Shown piece by piece: positions 7,101 through 20,280 of a DNA stretch of 64,000 nucleotides. The position numbers and the translations under genes are program-made. Under the pieces are notes generated by a model. That model worked only from the letters and a program-made list of their open reading frames with translations, was not told the DNA's origin and did no database searches. Source of the DNA: Acidobacteriota bacterium (lineage in GTDB: Bacteria; Acidobacteriota; Vicinamibacteria; Vicinamibacterales; JAKQTR01). Every line of letters begins with the position of its first letter. The first letter of the stretch is position 1. The stretch spans positions 715 to 64,714 of the forward strand of contig JAPKZO010000024.1 in NCBI GenBank assembly GCA_026393755.1. Direction: 5' to 3'.

Positions 7101-9446
7101 CTAGAACTTGTGCAGCGTGCAGATCTCGGTCGGCTCGGTACCGATCAGAAACGCCTCGGAGAACACCCGAGGGCACGCCGGCTGCGCGATCTTGCCGGTG
7201 TCACGATCGATGTCCACGAAGGTGATGCCGTCGGGCACCCCAAACGACGTGCGGGGACGTCCGGCGAGCGCGCCCATCATGAAGCGGGTCCAGATCGGGA
7301 GCGCCGCGACCGCGCCACTCAGTCCGAGCGGCTGGTTGTCGTCGAAGCCCACCCACACCGCCGTCAGCAGCTCAGGCGTGAATCCGACGAACCAGGCGTC
7401 GCGCAGATCGTTGGTCGTGCCGGTCTTGCCGGCGGCGTCTGCGCTGAATCCGTAACTGCGTGCGCTCGCGCCGGTCCCTTCATTGAGCACGCTGCGCATC
7501 ATATTGGTGACCAGGAAGGTCGCGTCGCGCCGGGTGATGCGCCTGGCGGGCGGGGTGACCACTCGAACCTCGTGTCCGCCGTTGAAGATGCGGCTGAGCG
7601 CGCGGAGAGGGCGAAGTTCGCCATAGTTCGGAAAGATCGTGTACGCCGTCGCGACTTCGAACGGCGTGGCTTCGAAGACCCCGAGCGCGATGGACGGATA
7701 CGGCTTGGGCACGGTGCTCGATCCGACCTGCTTCCAGAGGTTCGCGACCTTGTCATAGCCCGTCATTTCGGCCACCTTGACGGTGGCGGTGTTGCGCGAG
7801 TGGGCCAGCGCGCGCCGGAGCGTGATGGCCCCGTCGTACTCATTCTCGTAGTTGCCCGGCGTCCACTCCTTACCCTCAAATGTGAACGTCGTCTGTACGT
7901 CATCGACGATCGTGGCTGGCGTGATGTCGGTCAGCCCCTCGTGGGCGGCGTTCTCGAAGGCGGCCAGGTAGACGAAGGGCTTGAAGACCGATCCTGGCTG
8001 ACGCCTCGCCGCCAGCGCACGGTTGAACTGGGACTGGCTGTACGTGCGCCCGCCGACCAGCGCCAGGATGTCGCCCGTGCGCGGATCAACGGCGATCAGC
8101 GCCACCTGCGCCCGGGTCTTGATCTTGCGCCGGCTCAGCTGGAGGTCGATCTGCGCCAGGCCGTCGTGCACGGCGTCCTGGGCGATGCGTTGCTGGTTGA
8201 TGTCGAGCGTCGTGTAGATCTCGACGGGCAACGTGCTGGCCAGCAGCCCGGGATACTGCTCGGCCAGCACCTGGCCCAGCAGGTCGATGAAGTAAGGGGC
8301 TTCGGTATCGAGCGCATGAGCGGCGATCTGGACCGGCTCTCGTCCGGCGCGCTCGGCCGCCGCCGTGCTCACGTATCCGGCGTCAGCCATCGCCTGAAGG
8401 ACGACGTTGCGGCGGTCCCGCGCCCGCGTGGTCGACGAGAACGGCGAGTGCGTGAAGGGCGCCTGGATCACGCCGGCGATCGTGGCCGCTTCGGCCAGCG
8501 ACAGGTTCGTCACGTCCTTGCCGAAAAACAGCCGCGCGGCTTCGGGCACACCGTGAATGCCGAACGATCCCCGCTGCCCGAGGTAAACGTCGTTCAGGTA
8601 GAGCTCGAGGATCTCGTCTTTCGTGGCCCGCGTCTCGAGTACCACTGCGAGAAACTGTTCCTGCAACTTGCGACGCCACGACTTCTCCGGCGTCAGAAAG
8701 AAGTTCTTGATCAGCTGCTGGGTCAGCGTGCTGGCGCCCACCAGGTACGGCTTGTTTCCCCGGATGTTGGTGATGACGGCACCGACAATGCGGATTGGAT
8801 CAATCCCGGGATGCTCGTAGAACCGGCGGTCCTCGATCGCGAGCACGGCCTGGACCATCATTCTGGGAATCAGGCTCAGCGACACGCGACGCCGCTTCTC
8901 GCGGTTGGCCGTCACCAGCGCCGTCATCAACGGCCGCTCGAGCTGCACCGCGCCAATGGCCTGTGCTCCAGCCACGTCGATCCTGTCGATGACCGTCGTC
9001 GGCAGCGGCTTGCCATCGGGCCCGAACGGCCGGGGGTCCCGAGGGCCAAGCGATCTGAGCGTGACGCGGATGCTGCGGCCGGCCTGATCGCCACCCCGGG
9101 GAAGCACGGTCAACAGGTTGTCGATGCGGGCGAACTCGCCGGGCTTCTCCGCCTTCGCACGCTCCGCATAGCCGAGGTCGTTGAGCCGGTCGACAATCTG
9201 CTGCCCCGAGAGCCATTGACCACGGCGGATCTCGAAGGGCCTCGCGAAGACCTTGGGAATCGTCCGCACGCGCTCACCGTGGAGCCGTTCATCGATCAGC
9301 CTCGCAAACGTGACGTAGTAGTACCCGGTGACGGCCAGCGCCACCACGAGCGGGATCCCGAGCACGAGCGCGATCCACCGCTTGAGGCGCCGCTTCCGCT
9401 GCTTGGGTCGGGCCGGCTTCTTGGCTGATGTGGCGTCAGGCGTCAC
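7101..9446 (-). CDS. class A penicillin-binding protein (PBP1-type)
   Basis: Bifunctional peptidoglycan synthase anchored in the inner membrane. 781 residues: a basic cytoplasmic tail (1-24), one membrane segment (about 25-48), a UB2H-like segment (about 60-130) as in PBP1b, the glycosyltransferase 51 domain with catalytic EDRRFYEHPGID (Glu near 205) and STLTQQLIKNFF, and the transpeptidase with SxxK (GSVFKPF, Ser near 486), SRN (near 546) and KTGT (near 690). All catalytic motifs are intact. It begins with GTG, nine bases after the bshC stop, so they are probably co-transcribed. PBP1a versus PBP1b cannot be fixed from sequence alone; the UB2H-like segment favours 1b. Confidence 0.93.
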   Translation of the reverse strand: MTPDATSAKKPARPKQRKRRLKRWIALVLGIPLVVALAVTGYYYVTFARLIDERLHGERVRTIPKVFARPFEIRRGQWLSGQQIVDRLNDLGYAERAKAEKPGEFARIDNLLTVLPRGGDQAGRSIRVTLRSLGPRDPRPFGPDGKPLPTTVIDRIDVAGAQAIGAVQLERPLMTALVTANREKRRRVSLSLIPRMMVQAVLAIEDRRFYEHPGIDPIRIVGAVITNIRGNKPYLVGASTLTQQLIKNFFLTPEKSWRRKLQEQFLAVVLETRATKDEILELYLNDVYLGQRGSFGIHGVPEAARLFFGKDVTNLSLAEAATIAGVIQAPFTHSPFSSTTRARDRRNVVLQAMADAGYVSTAAAERAGREPVQIAAHALDTEAPYFIDLLGQVLAEQYPGLLASTLPVEIYTTLDINQQRIAQDAVHDGLAQIDLQLSRRKIKTRAQVALIAVDPRTGDILALVGGRTYSQSQFNRALAARRQPGSVFKPFVYLAAFENAAHEGLTDITPATIVDDVQTTFTFEGKEWTPGNYENEYDGAITLRRALAHSRNTATVKVAEMTGYDKVANLWKQVGSSTVPKPYPSIALGVFEATPFEVATAYTIFPNYGELRPLRALSRIFNGGHEVRVVTPPARRITRRDATFLVTNMMRSVLNEGTGASARSYGFSADAAGKTGTTNDLRDAWFVGFTPELLTAVWVGFDDNQPLGLSGAVAALPIWTRFMMGALAGRPRTSFGVPDGITFVDIDRDTGKIAQPACPRVFSEAFLIGTEPTEICTLHKF

Positions 9447-9455
9447 GGAGGTTCC

Positions 9456-11111
9456 CTAAATCGTCAGAATCCAGTGCGAGCCCGGATCGATCGAGAGGTC
9501 GCTCATCAGTCGATCGATCAGGGCCGGTCCGTAGCGGTTCAGAAAATACACAAATCCGGTCGACCGCTCCTGGGCCTGTCCGGCCGGAAACGCCTGCGCC
9601 TGCGTGCGCCCGAATTGCCGCCGGAGCGTCTCGTCGCGCTTCTTGGCGGCATGGATGATCTTGCCATGCAGCCCCTGGAGCTCATGTCGAAGGCGGCCCG
9701 CCACCGACCGGGCTGCACCTTCCAGCGTCGGATCGAGCGCCGGCAGGGCGTCGATCAGTACCTGCATCCGCTGCCCGATGGCCGAGTCCGCTTCGTGAAG
9801 CGCCTGTTCAACCGCGGGTGGCAGCTGCGATTCGAGGAGGCGATTGAGCGTGCCCTCGTCCCGTGCGTGCAGCGTCTCGAGAGACACGCCGTACTTCGCC
9901 AGAAAGCGCACGCTGGCGGAATCGAGCAGCGTGGCCGACGCGCGCTGGTACATCAGGGGCATCGGGACGCCAAAATCGGCGTAGACCGCTTTGAGCTGCC
10001 CGAGATAGGCCAGTTCGTTCGGGCCCGCCACGTAGGCGATGGTCGGGAAGAGCGCATCCTGCACGATCGGGCGGAGCAGCACGTTTGGGCTGAATGCCGC
10101 CGGCGCCGACGCGGTCAGCTCGACGAGTGACTTCCGATCCATCGCACGTCCACCCACCACAAACCGGCCATCGGCTAGCGTGATCGCCTGGCGGCCGCCG
10201 TCGAGATGAAACATCGACACCTGGTCGGGCGCTGGCACAACCTGGGCGTGATAGCCGAGACCCACCAGGCGCTCGCCGGCCTCGGCAGCGAGCTTGGCGG
10301 TATGGCCCGCAGACGCGGCTTCGTGCGCGAAGATGTGGGCGACCAGCGGCTTGGCAGCCGGATCGGCGGCGTCGTAGACAATCAAGCCCAACTCGCCCAG
10401 GAGTGACTCCAGCCAGCGGCCGAACGCCTCGGACATGCCATGGCCCGGCTGGTACGCGCCGCGGATCTTCGTCAGCAGGCTGCTCGTAAATTCCGTAGGC
10501 GGAAGCACGTCGGCCAGCCGATCGACGCAGGCAGACACACTTGCGTCCAGCCGCACCTGGGCTACCGGTACCTCGCCCGCGCGCGCCGGACTCGGCAGGC
10601 TGATAGTGGCAGACTGCAGATCGGCGTCGAGCACCTGGCAGTGATCGACCTCGTTCCAGTCGTGATCTTCCGATTCAATCCAGAACACCGCCTCGGCGGG
10701 AACCTGGTAGTCCTGCCGGATGCGTGCCGCGAGTTTCAGCGCCGTGATGGCCTTGAGCAGGGTATAGAGCGGGCCGCCAAACAGCCCCGCCTGTTGGCCC
10801 GTGACGACTGCGACCGAGCGGGGATCGCGGAGCCGGTCGGATGCCGCCAAGGCCTCAGGCGGCGCTCCGCGGTACCGCTGCTGCCGCGTCAGCGCATCAG
10901 ACAAACCGGCTCGGTTCCGGGGATGCGTCTGGGCGCGCTCGATCGCTTTTCGCCACGCTTCCGGTTGGCGAGGGTCCCCGGCGAAGAAGTCGAGCAGGCG
11001 ATCGGCGCCGTCCGAATAGTCAGCCGCCAGGCGGCGGATTCCCGGGTAGAGGCGCATGTCAACCGCCTGATCAACGACGCCGGAGGAAGCAGAATCGGGA
11101 TATGGGGTCAC
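9456..11111 (-). CDS. bshC: bacillithiol biosynthesis cysteine-adding enzyme BshC
   Basis: BshC is the putative cysteine ligase of bacillithiol synthesis, adding Cys to GlcN-malate. The 551-residue length fits. Recognisable blocks are VVTGQQAGLFGGPLYTLLKA near residue 100, FWIESEDHDWNEVDH near 145, and a central region with the PNELAYLGQL segment. The C-terminal half has the long coiled-coil helices of this family. The first possible start is GTG at 11111; ATG at 11057 (MRLYPGIRRL) is an alternative, and neither has a strong ribosome binding site. bshA and bshB are not in the window. Its presence implies bacillithiol rather than glutathione as the low-molecular-weight thiol (inference). Confidence 0.92.
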   Translation of the reverse strand: MTPYPDSASSGVVDQAVDMRLYPGIRRLAADYSDGADRLLDFFAGDPRQPEAWRKAIERAQTHPRNRAGLSDALTRQQRYRGAPPEALAASDRLRDPRSVAVVTGQQAGLFGGPLYTLLKAITALKLAARIRQDYQVPAEAVFWIESEDHDWNEVDHCQVLDADLQSATISLPSPARAGEVPVAQVRLDASVSACVDRLADVLPPTEFTSSLLTKIRGAYQPGHGMSEAFGRWLESLLGELGLIVYDAADPAAKPLVAHIFAHEAASAGHTAKLAAEAGERLVGLGYHAQVVPAPDQVSMFHLDGGRQAITLADGRFVVGGRAMDRKSLVELTASAPAAFSPNVLLRPIVQDALFPTIAYVAGPNELAYLGQLKAVYADFGVPMPLMYQRASATLLDSASVRFLAKYGVSLETLHARDEGTLNRLLESQLPPAVEQALHEADSAIGQRMQVLIDALPALDPTLEGAARSVAGRLRHELQGLHGKIIHAAKKRDETLRRQFGRTQAQAFPAGQAQERSTGFVYFLNRYGPALIDRLMSDLSIDPGSHWILTI

Positions 11112-11335
11112 CGAGAGCTACTGTCTCAGACGCCCCAGTGACTGTCAAGCCGACCGCCGGTCAGTTGTTCGCCCAGTCGAACGCTTCGCGCGTCCTGGCG
11201 ATCAACGCCCCCTCGCGGGCAATTGAAGCCACAGAAGTTCCGTGTTAGTGTTCCGAATCAGCAGTTCAGTGACAGACAGGCCGGCGAACGCCTGATTCGA
11301 CACTCGAACCTCGGGCCACTGGTCGATGTAAGGAC

Positions 11336-13306
11336 TTGACTCCAGGTACTTCCTACTCGCCGCCTCCGGCCTTTGGCCGGTTCAGACTCCAGCATCAGAT
11401 TGGCGCCGGCGTCCTGGGCCCCGTTTTTCGCACGCTGGACGAACAGGACCAGCACCTGGTCGCGGTCAAGGCATTTACCCTCGATATCACGCCGGAGCGG
11501 GCAGCGGAGTTGTCCGACCGGCTGCAACGCCTGGTCGACATCGACCTCGGGCACCCTCATATCGCGTTGCCGATTGCCACCGGTGTTGAAGAGTCGGTCG
11601 CGTACTTGGCCCAGCAGTACGTCGAGGGCGAGTCGCTCGATGCCGCCATCCGCCAGTATGGACCGGCGCCTGCCGCTGATGTTTTGCGCATGATCGGGCA
11701 CGCCGCCGAGGCATTGGATTTAGCCGCGCGCGTCGGCGTGTTTCACGGGTCGCTCCATCCGAGGGACATCATGGTGACGCCGGTCGAGACTCGCGTCACC
11801 GGCCTTGGAGTGCCGATGGCTCTCGAGGGGATCGGTCAGCACGGGCCGATCCGGCGGCCGTATGCAGCCCCTGAGCGGGAATCGGGGCTCGAATGGGGAG
11901 CGGCGGCCGACGTATTTTCGCTCGCGGTCATCGCGTACGAGGTGCTCACCGGGCGCCGCGCACTGCCGGGGACTGAGCAACCGTTCCCGGGACTCGCCGA
12001 CATCCAGGTGCATGATGTCGCCGCGCTGCGCGAGTTGTTCGAGACCGCGATCGATCCGGATCCTGATCGCCGGCCGGCCAATGCGCGCGATTTCGCGAGC
12101 GCGATGGCCCTGACGCTGGTGGAAGGTGGAATCGTACGCGCGCCGGGCGACCGGGCGGGCGGCTCGCGTCGCAAGATCAAGCCCAGAGCTCCCAAACTGC
12201 CGGGCCTCGACGATCCACCATATGCGGCGGAAGCCTCGGGCGCAGTGCTCCCGGTGGCGGAACTGAAGAGCGAACCGGCTCCGGCCGTGGATGTCCCGAT
12301 GCCGGCGGCGCCGGTGGAGGATCGCCGAGAGCTGAGATACGACTGGGACACCGAGGAGGCTGAGCCCGGCCACCGCATCGATGAGGCCGAGTCGCTCGAT
12401 GCGGCCCCGGGAGCGCCGGACCTCGCCGTTCCACCTGGCGTCGAACCATCAGAGCGATACGAGCTTCGGATGAGACCGACGCCGCGTCTGGAGCCGGTCG
12501 TTCCGATTATCTCGACGCGGCCTGACGCCCCGCCTCCCGAAGCATGGGACGAGGCCGACACGGACGTATCCCCGTCGCTCCTGGCTGCCGAGCCCGCCGA
12601 ATCACCATCCGCGCCGCCGCGATCAGCCGGGCCCGATTCTGCCGTCGATGACGCGCGGGATCCGGGAGCGCTCGGGCTCGATCTGCCTGTGCCGCGAGCG
12701 ATTGACCCGACGCGGGGAGGTGAGAATTTCTCGCGCCCGCCAAGGCGCTACGAGCCTGACGAGGCGCCGCAGACCAAACGGTCCTATGCGCCGATTGCGA
12801 TCGCCGCCGTAGCCGGCCTGCTGCTGGGCTTGCTCGGGGGCTACGAAATGGGTGCGCGGTGGGGAGCCCAACCCACTCCCGCGACCGCGGCCGTGGCCCA
12901 GACTCAGTCGGTGCCGGCTGGTGAGACGGCACGCCGGCCATCTGCGACCGCTCCGGCTCCGGTGTCCGCGCCGACTCCAATCGCCGTGCCGGCCTCGGCC
13001 GTGCCGGCAAAGCGCGCGGCCGTTGCTCCGGTCACGCGTGCCCCCGCCGCGCCGCGCAAGCCCACGGCGAAGAAGCCGGTTCCCACATCTGCGGTTTCCT
13101 TTGACTCGCGTCCACCCGGGGCGCGCGTGATTCTCGACGGCAAGGACGTGGGCATCACGCCGTTCACGCTGAACAGGGTTGCCCCCGGGCGCCACACCGT
13201 CGAACTGAGGCTTGCGGGTTTCGGCCCGTGGACCACCTCCATCACAGTCGTCGCGGGCAAGCCGCGGCGTGTGTCGGCATCACTCGAGAGGAACATCTCG
13301 CGGTGA
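11336..13306 (+). CDS. PEGA-domain membrane pseudokinase
   Basis: 656 residues. Residues 15-265 follow the Ser/Thr kinase fold: a glycine loop (GAGVLGPV, 23-30), the ATP lysine in VAVKAF (Lys45), the APE motif (177-180) and ADVFSLAV (191-198). The catalytic loop reads HGSLHPRDI (137-145) instead of HxDLKPxN, and the DFG motif reads GLG (156-158), so both catalytic aspartates are gone: a pseudokinase by sequence. A Pro/acidic linker (about 265-480), one membrane segment (about 484-504), a Pro/Ala stretch and a C-terminal PEGA domain (about 586-652, [16 protein letters not shown]) follow. The only in-frame start is TTG at 11336, with AAGGA unusually close. It overlaps carA by four bases (GTGA). 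Confidence 0.85.
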   Translation: MTPGTSYSPPPAFGRFRLQHQIGAGVLGPVFRTLDEQDQHLVAVKAFTLDITPERAAELSDRLQRLVDIDLGHPHIALPIATGVEESVAYLAQQYVEGESLDAAIRQYGPAPAADVLRMIGHAAEALDLAARVGVFHGSLHPRDIMVTPVETRVTGLGVPMALEGIGQHGPIRRPYAAPERESGLEWGAAADVFSLAVIAYEVLTGRRALPGTEQPFPGLADIQVHDVAALRELFETAIDPDPDRRPANARDFASAMALTLVEGGIVRAPGDRAGGSRRKIKPRAPKLPGLDDPPYAAEASGAVLPVAELKSEPAPAVDVPMPAAPVEDRRELRYDWDTEEAEPGHRIDEAESLDAAPGAPDLAVPPGVEPSERYELRMRPTPRLEPVVPIISTRPDAPPPEAWDEADTDVSPSLLAAEPAESPSAPPRSAGPDSAVDDARDPGALGLDLPVPRAIDPTRGGENFSRPPRRYEPDEAPQTKRSYAPIAIAAVAGLLLGLLGGYEMGARWGAQPTPATAAVAQTQSVPAGETARRPSATAPAPVSAPTPIAVPASAVPAKRAAVAPVTRAPAAPRKPTAKKPVPTSAVSFDSRPPGARVILDGKDVGITPFTLNRVAPGRHTVELRLAGFGPWTTSITVVAGKPRRVSASLERNISR

Positions 13307-14436
13307 AGGCCGTTCTCGCCTTGGAAGATGGTTCCTGGTTCCAGGGCACGGCCGCCGGCGCGGAAGGCACCGCGTCTGGCGAAGTCGTGTTCAACACCGG
13401 GATGACCGGCTACCAGGAAATCCTGACCGATCCGTCGTACGCCGGACAGATGGTCACGATGACCTGCCCCGAAATAGGCAATTACGGGGTGACCCCCGAT
13501 GATGTGGAATCGAGGGGGCCGCAGGTGTCGGGCTTCATCATGCGCAGCCCGTCGCCGGTCGCCAGCAACTGGCGGGCAACCGGCACTCTGCGCGAGTATC
13601 TGACGGCCGCCGGCGTCGTCGCCATCGGCGACATCGACACGCGCGCGCTCACGCGCCGGCTTCGCTCGGCCGGTGTGATGCGCGGCGTGATTGCGACAGG
13701 ATCCGCGTGCGACCCTGACGATCTGGTGATGCGGGCGCGGGCCGTGCCATCAATGGTCGGCGCCGATCTGGTGCGGCAGGTCACGTGCGCCGAACCGTTC
13801 GACTGGCCTCCGGCCGACGCCGCGGCCGGAATCGGCGGCTACGGGTTTCCTGTTGCGCGGCCTGCCACCAGGCGCTTGCGCGTCGCGGCCTACGACTTCG
13901 GGATGAAGTGGAATATTCTCCGCCGACTCGCGGCCTACGGCTGCGCCGTTCGCGTGTATCCCGCGGCCACGCCGGCGGAGATGCTGATCGCGGACCGGCC
14001 CGACGGCGTGTTCCTGAGCAATGGCCCCGGCGATCCCGCCGCGCTGCCGTATGTCATTGCCAATGTGCAGGCACTCGTGGCTGGCGATCTGCCGCTGTTT
14101 GGCATCTGCCTCGGGCACCAGGTGCTGGGCCTGGCGCTCGGCGCGCGGACATTCAAGATGAAGTTCGGGCATCGGGGATCGAATCATCCGGTGAAGCACC
14201 ACGAGACGGGCCGGGTCGAGATCACGTCGCAAAACCACGGCTTCGCCGTGGATCCGGAGACGCTGCCGCCCGATCTGATAGTGACGCACACCAATTTGTA
14301 CGACGGGACCCTCGAGGGCTTCCGTCATCGCCGCAAGCCGATCTTCAGCGTCCAGTACCATCCGGAGGCCTCGCCCGGGCCACACGACGCGGACTACCTG
14401 TTCGGAATGTTTGTTGACGCGATGGAGCGCGGTTAG
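13303..14436 (+). CDS. carA: carbamoyl-phosphate synthase small subunit
   Basis: Glutaminase subunit that feeds ammonia to CarB for carbamoyl phosphate (pyrimidines and arginine). Starting at GTG 13303 gives 377 residues beginning [15 protein letters not shown], the family N terminus; an in-frame upstream extension to 13228 lies inside the preceding gene and is not used. The N-terminal domain carries [17 protein letters not shown]; the class I glutamine amidotransferase domain carries the nucleophile in FGICLGHQ and the His/Glu pair in [19 protein letters not shown] site precedes the start. The stop (TAG) is immediately followed by the carB ATG. Confidence 0.95.
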   Translation: MKAVLALEDGSWFQGTAAGAEGTASGEVVFNTGMTGYQEILTDPSYAGQMVTMTCPEIGNYGVTPDDVESRGPQVSGFIMRSPSPVASNWRATGTLREYLTAAGVVAIGDIDTRALTRRLRSAGVMRGVIATGSACDPDDLVMRARAVPSMVGADLVRQVTCAEPFDWPPADAAAGIGGYGFPVARPATRRLRVAAYDFGMKWNILRRLAAYGCAVRVYPAATPAEMLIADRPDGVFLSNGPGDPAALPYVIANVQALVAGDLPLFGICLGHQVLGLALGARTFKMKFGHRGSNHPVKHHETGRVEITSQNHGFAVDPETLPPDLIVTHTNLYDGTLEGFRHRRKPIFSVQYHPEASPGPHDADYLFGMFVDAMERG

Positions 14437-17679
<3,243 letters not shown>

Positions 17680-17793
17680 GCCCCTATCGATCGCAGAATC
17701 TGACAGGGCCTGACATGGTCTGACGGCGGGAGCTGCATTTTCGGCCCCTGTTGCCGCGCACCGTGTGGCACCCGACTTGCCACCTCGTGACAC

Positions 17794-20280
17794 GTGCACT
17801 ACCCGTGCGTACCTCCAGTGCTCGCCCTTCTGTGTGGCGTTGCCGCCGGCTGCGCCTGGCACATGCCCTCGCACATCTCCATCGCCGCCGCAGGCCTCGC
17901 GTGGGGATTGGCGCTCGCGAGTCTGATGATTCGTTCGACCGGCCGGTTCGTCGCCAGCGCGCTGGCGGGATTTGCCGTGTGCGGCGTCGGGCTCGGTTCG
18001 AGCGCCACGTGGGCCGCACTCCACACGCCTGCCAGGGCGGCGCTCAAGGCGGCGCACGGGGTTACCGAGCTGACCGATGAGCCAAGCGGAGTGGTCGTCG
18101 TCACCGGGCGCTTGACGGAGGATGCGGCCCCCTCTGCTTCCGGCGGATCCCGTCTCGCGATGGAGTCGATGAGCCTCCGCGTCGAGGGTCGATCGTGGAC
18201 TGCAGGCGGGGGCGTCGTCTTGAACGTGGTGGGCACGGTCGAACCGGCGGCAGCGGCGGCGTGGCGGCGCGGCAGAGTGGTCACGGTTCCGGCTCAACTG
18301 CGGCGCCCGGCGCGCTATCTGGATCCAGGAGTGCCCGACTTCGAGCTGATGCTGGCGCGGCGCGGAACGACACTGGTGGGGTTCGCGAAGAGCGGCCTGC
18401 TGGTCGAGGTGATCGCACGAGGCACCCCGATCGAGGAGGCGTGCGCCGAATTGCGGGCCAGGGCGCGCGGCGTGATCGACCGCGTGATTGGGAGGTGGAG
18501 TGCGCGGTCGGCCGCGGTGGCTCGCGCCGTGATTCTCGGGGACCGGACCGGCCTCGACGACGAGACGGAAGAGCGGCTGCAGCGGGCGGGAACGTATCAC
18601 GTCATCGCGATCTCGGGCGGGAACATCGCGATTCTGGCCGGCCTTCTCTTCGTCACGGTCCGTCTGGTCACGCAAGTGCCCATCATCCCGGACGTCGGGG
18701 TGGCGGCCTGCCTGATCGGGTACGCGTTTCTCGTTGGCGGCGGCGCATCCGTCACGCGTGCGACAACGATGGCCGTTGTGCTGCTGGTGGCTCACGCATT
18801 TGACGGACGAGGTCGTCCGTTGAACGCGCTCGCGTGCGCAGCGGGTCTGAGTCTGACGATCCAACCGCTGATGATCTACGATGCCGGCGCGTGGCTCACC
18901 TACGGCGCGACACTCGCGATCATTGTCGGTTCACCGGTGGCGTTCGGGAGCCTGCCGCCGCTGCCACGGGCACTCAGGCCGGTTGTCGCCCTCTTTGTGG
19001 CGTCGCTCTCCGCCGAACTTGCGCTGTTCCCGATTTCGGCAACCGTCTTTTCGCGAGTGACGGCGGCTGGGCTGGCGCTGAACTTCGCAGCGATTCCGCT
19101 GATGACCGTCGTTCAGATCGGGGGCATGTGCGTCCTGGGACTCGCGGGACTGTCGGCCCCGCTTGCGAGTCTTGCGGGCGTCGTCACTCACGCGGCGGCA
19201 TGGGGATTGGTCGAGAGCGCCAGGTTCGTCGATCTGGTTCCCTGGCTGACTACCAGGCTGCCTCCCCCCGAATCGGTCGCGATCGTCGTCTACTACATAG
19301 CCTGGTGTGTCCTCTTCGCGATCCGGCCGGAAGTGGAGTCTCGGGTCCGTCTCATCTTCCGCGTTCGATGTGTCGCGGCGCTCGTCGTCGTCGCCGCCGG
19401 CATCTGGATCGTCGCGGCGCCGGTCGTCAGCCGGGGCGCGGCAGGCCGACTGCGTGTGACGTTCATCGACGTCGGACAGGGCGATGCGACCCTCATTCAA
19501 TTCCCCTCTGGTCACGCGTGGATGATCGACGCCGGAGGAGCAACCGGACCGCGGTTCGACATCGCGCGTCGGGTCATCGAGCCTGTGGTCTGGACGCGTG
19601 GTGTGAGGCAACTGGCACACCTCGTCCTGACACACGGCGATGCGGACCACATCGGTGGAGCTCCGTCCCTGGTGCGCGACCTGGTGCCCGATGAGGTCTG
19701 GGAAGGAACTCCCGTCCCGAAACACGAACCGCTGCGCCAGCTGCGCGATCTCGCGGGCGGGAGCGGCTCGGCGTGGCGCACGGTCCAGCGGGGCGATCAG
19801 ATCCGGATCGCGGGCGTCGACCTCATCGTGTGGCATCCTCCGCCCGCCGACTGGGAGCGGCAGCGCGTCCGCAACGACGACTCCGTCGTCATTGAGCTGC
19901 GCTACGGACGTGTTGCGATCGTGCTGCCAGGAGACATCGAGGCGGCGAGCGAGCAGGCGCTGGCGCGCTTGCTCACGCCGGCGCCGATCACCATCGTGCA
20001 GGCTCCACATCATGGAAGCCCCTCGTCAAGCTCTGAGCCGCTTCTCCGGGCGCTGCTGCCGGCGGCCGTGGTGATGAGCGTCGGGAGGAACAACCGGTTC
20101 GGGCATCCCGGCCGGGATGTGGTGGAACGATACCGTGCAATTGGCGCCGCCGTGTTCCGGACCGATCAGGATGGCGCCGTCACGATCGAGACCGACGGGC
20201 GCACCGCGGACGTGAGGAGTTTCACCGGGCGCCGTCAGCGCCTGACGCCGGCGGCGCCGCATGCCGTTCCGCCTGTTTGA
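17794..20280 (+). CDS. comEC: ComEC/Rec2 family DNA-uptake channel protein
   Basis: Inner-membrane channel for single-stranded DNA in natural transformation. 828 residues in three parts: the N-terminal DUF4131 region (about 1-200, first membrane helices and an OB-like soluble part), the Competence domain (about 230-510, many membrane segments, with RAVILGDRTGLDDETEERL and HVIAISGGNIAIL), and a C-terminal metallo-beta-lactamase domain from about 545 (FIDVGQGDATLIQFPSG, then the metal site THGDADHIGG, and APHHGS near 740). The start is GTG at 17794; GTG at 17818 is also possible, neither with a clear ribosome site. Its last 59 bases overlap the end of mazG on the other strand. Confidence 0.93.
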   Translation: MHYPCVPPVLALLCGVAAGCAWHMPSHISIAAAGLAWGLALASLMIRSTGRFVASALAGFAVCGVGLGSSATWAALHTPARAALKAAHGVTELTDEPSGVVVVTGRLTEDAAPSASGGSRLAMESMSLRVEGRSWTAGGGVVLNVVGTVEPAAAAAWRRGRVVTVPAQLRRPARYLDPGVPDFELMLARRGTTLVGFAKSGLLVEVIARGTPIEEACAELRARARGVIDRVIGRWSARSAAVARAVILGDRTGLDDETEERLQRAGTYHVIAISGGNIAILAGLLFVTVRLVTQVPIIPDVGVAACLIGYAFLVGGGASVTRATTMAVVLLVAHAFDGRGRPLNALACAAGLSLTIQPLMIYDAGAWLTYGATLAIIVGSPVAFGSLPPLPRALRPVVALFVASLSAELALFPISATVFSRVTAAGLALNFAAIPLMTVVQIGGMCVLGLAGLSAPLASLAGVVTHAAAWGLVESARFVDLVPWLTTRLPPPESVAIVVYYIAWCVLFAIRPEVESRVRLIFRVRCVAALVVVAAGIWIVAAPVVSRGAAGRLRVTFIDVGQGDATLIQFPSGHAWMIDAGGATGPRFDIARRVIEPVVWTRGVRQLAHLVLTHGDADHIGGAPSLVRDLVPDEVWEGTPVPKHEPLRQLRDLAGGSGSAWRTVQRGDQIRIAGVDLIVWHPPPADWERQRVRNDDSVVIELRYGRVAIVLPGDIEAASEQALARLLTPAPITIVQAPHHGSPSSSSEPLLRALLPAAVVMSVGRNNRFGHPGRDVVERYRAIGAAVFRTDQDGAVTIETDGRTADVRSFTGRRQRLTPAAPHAVPPV

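Noticed and set aside
6108-9428. 1106-codon open frame on the plus strand
   Set aside because: It is antisense to xdhC and the penicillin-binding protein, whose motifs are intact, and its product is Arg/Asp-rich with no family pattern.
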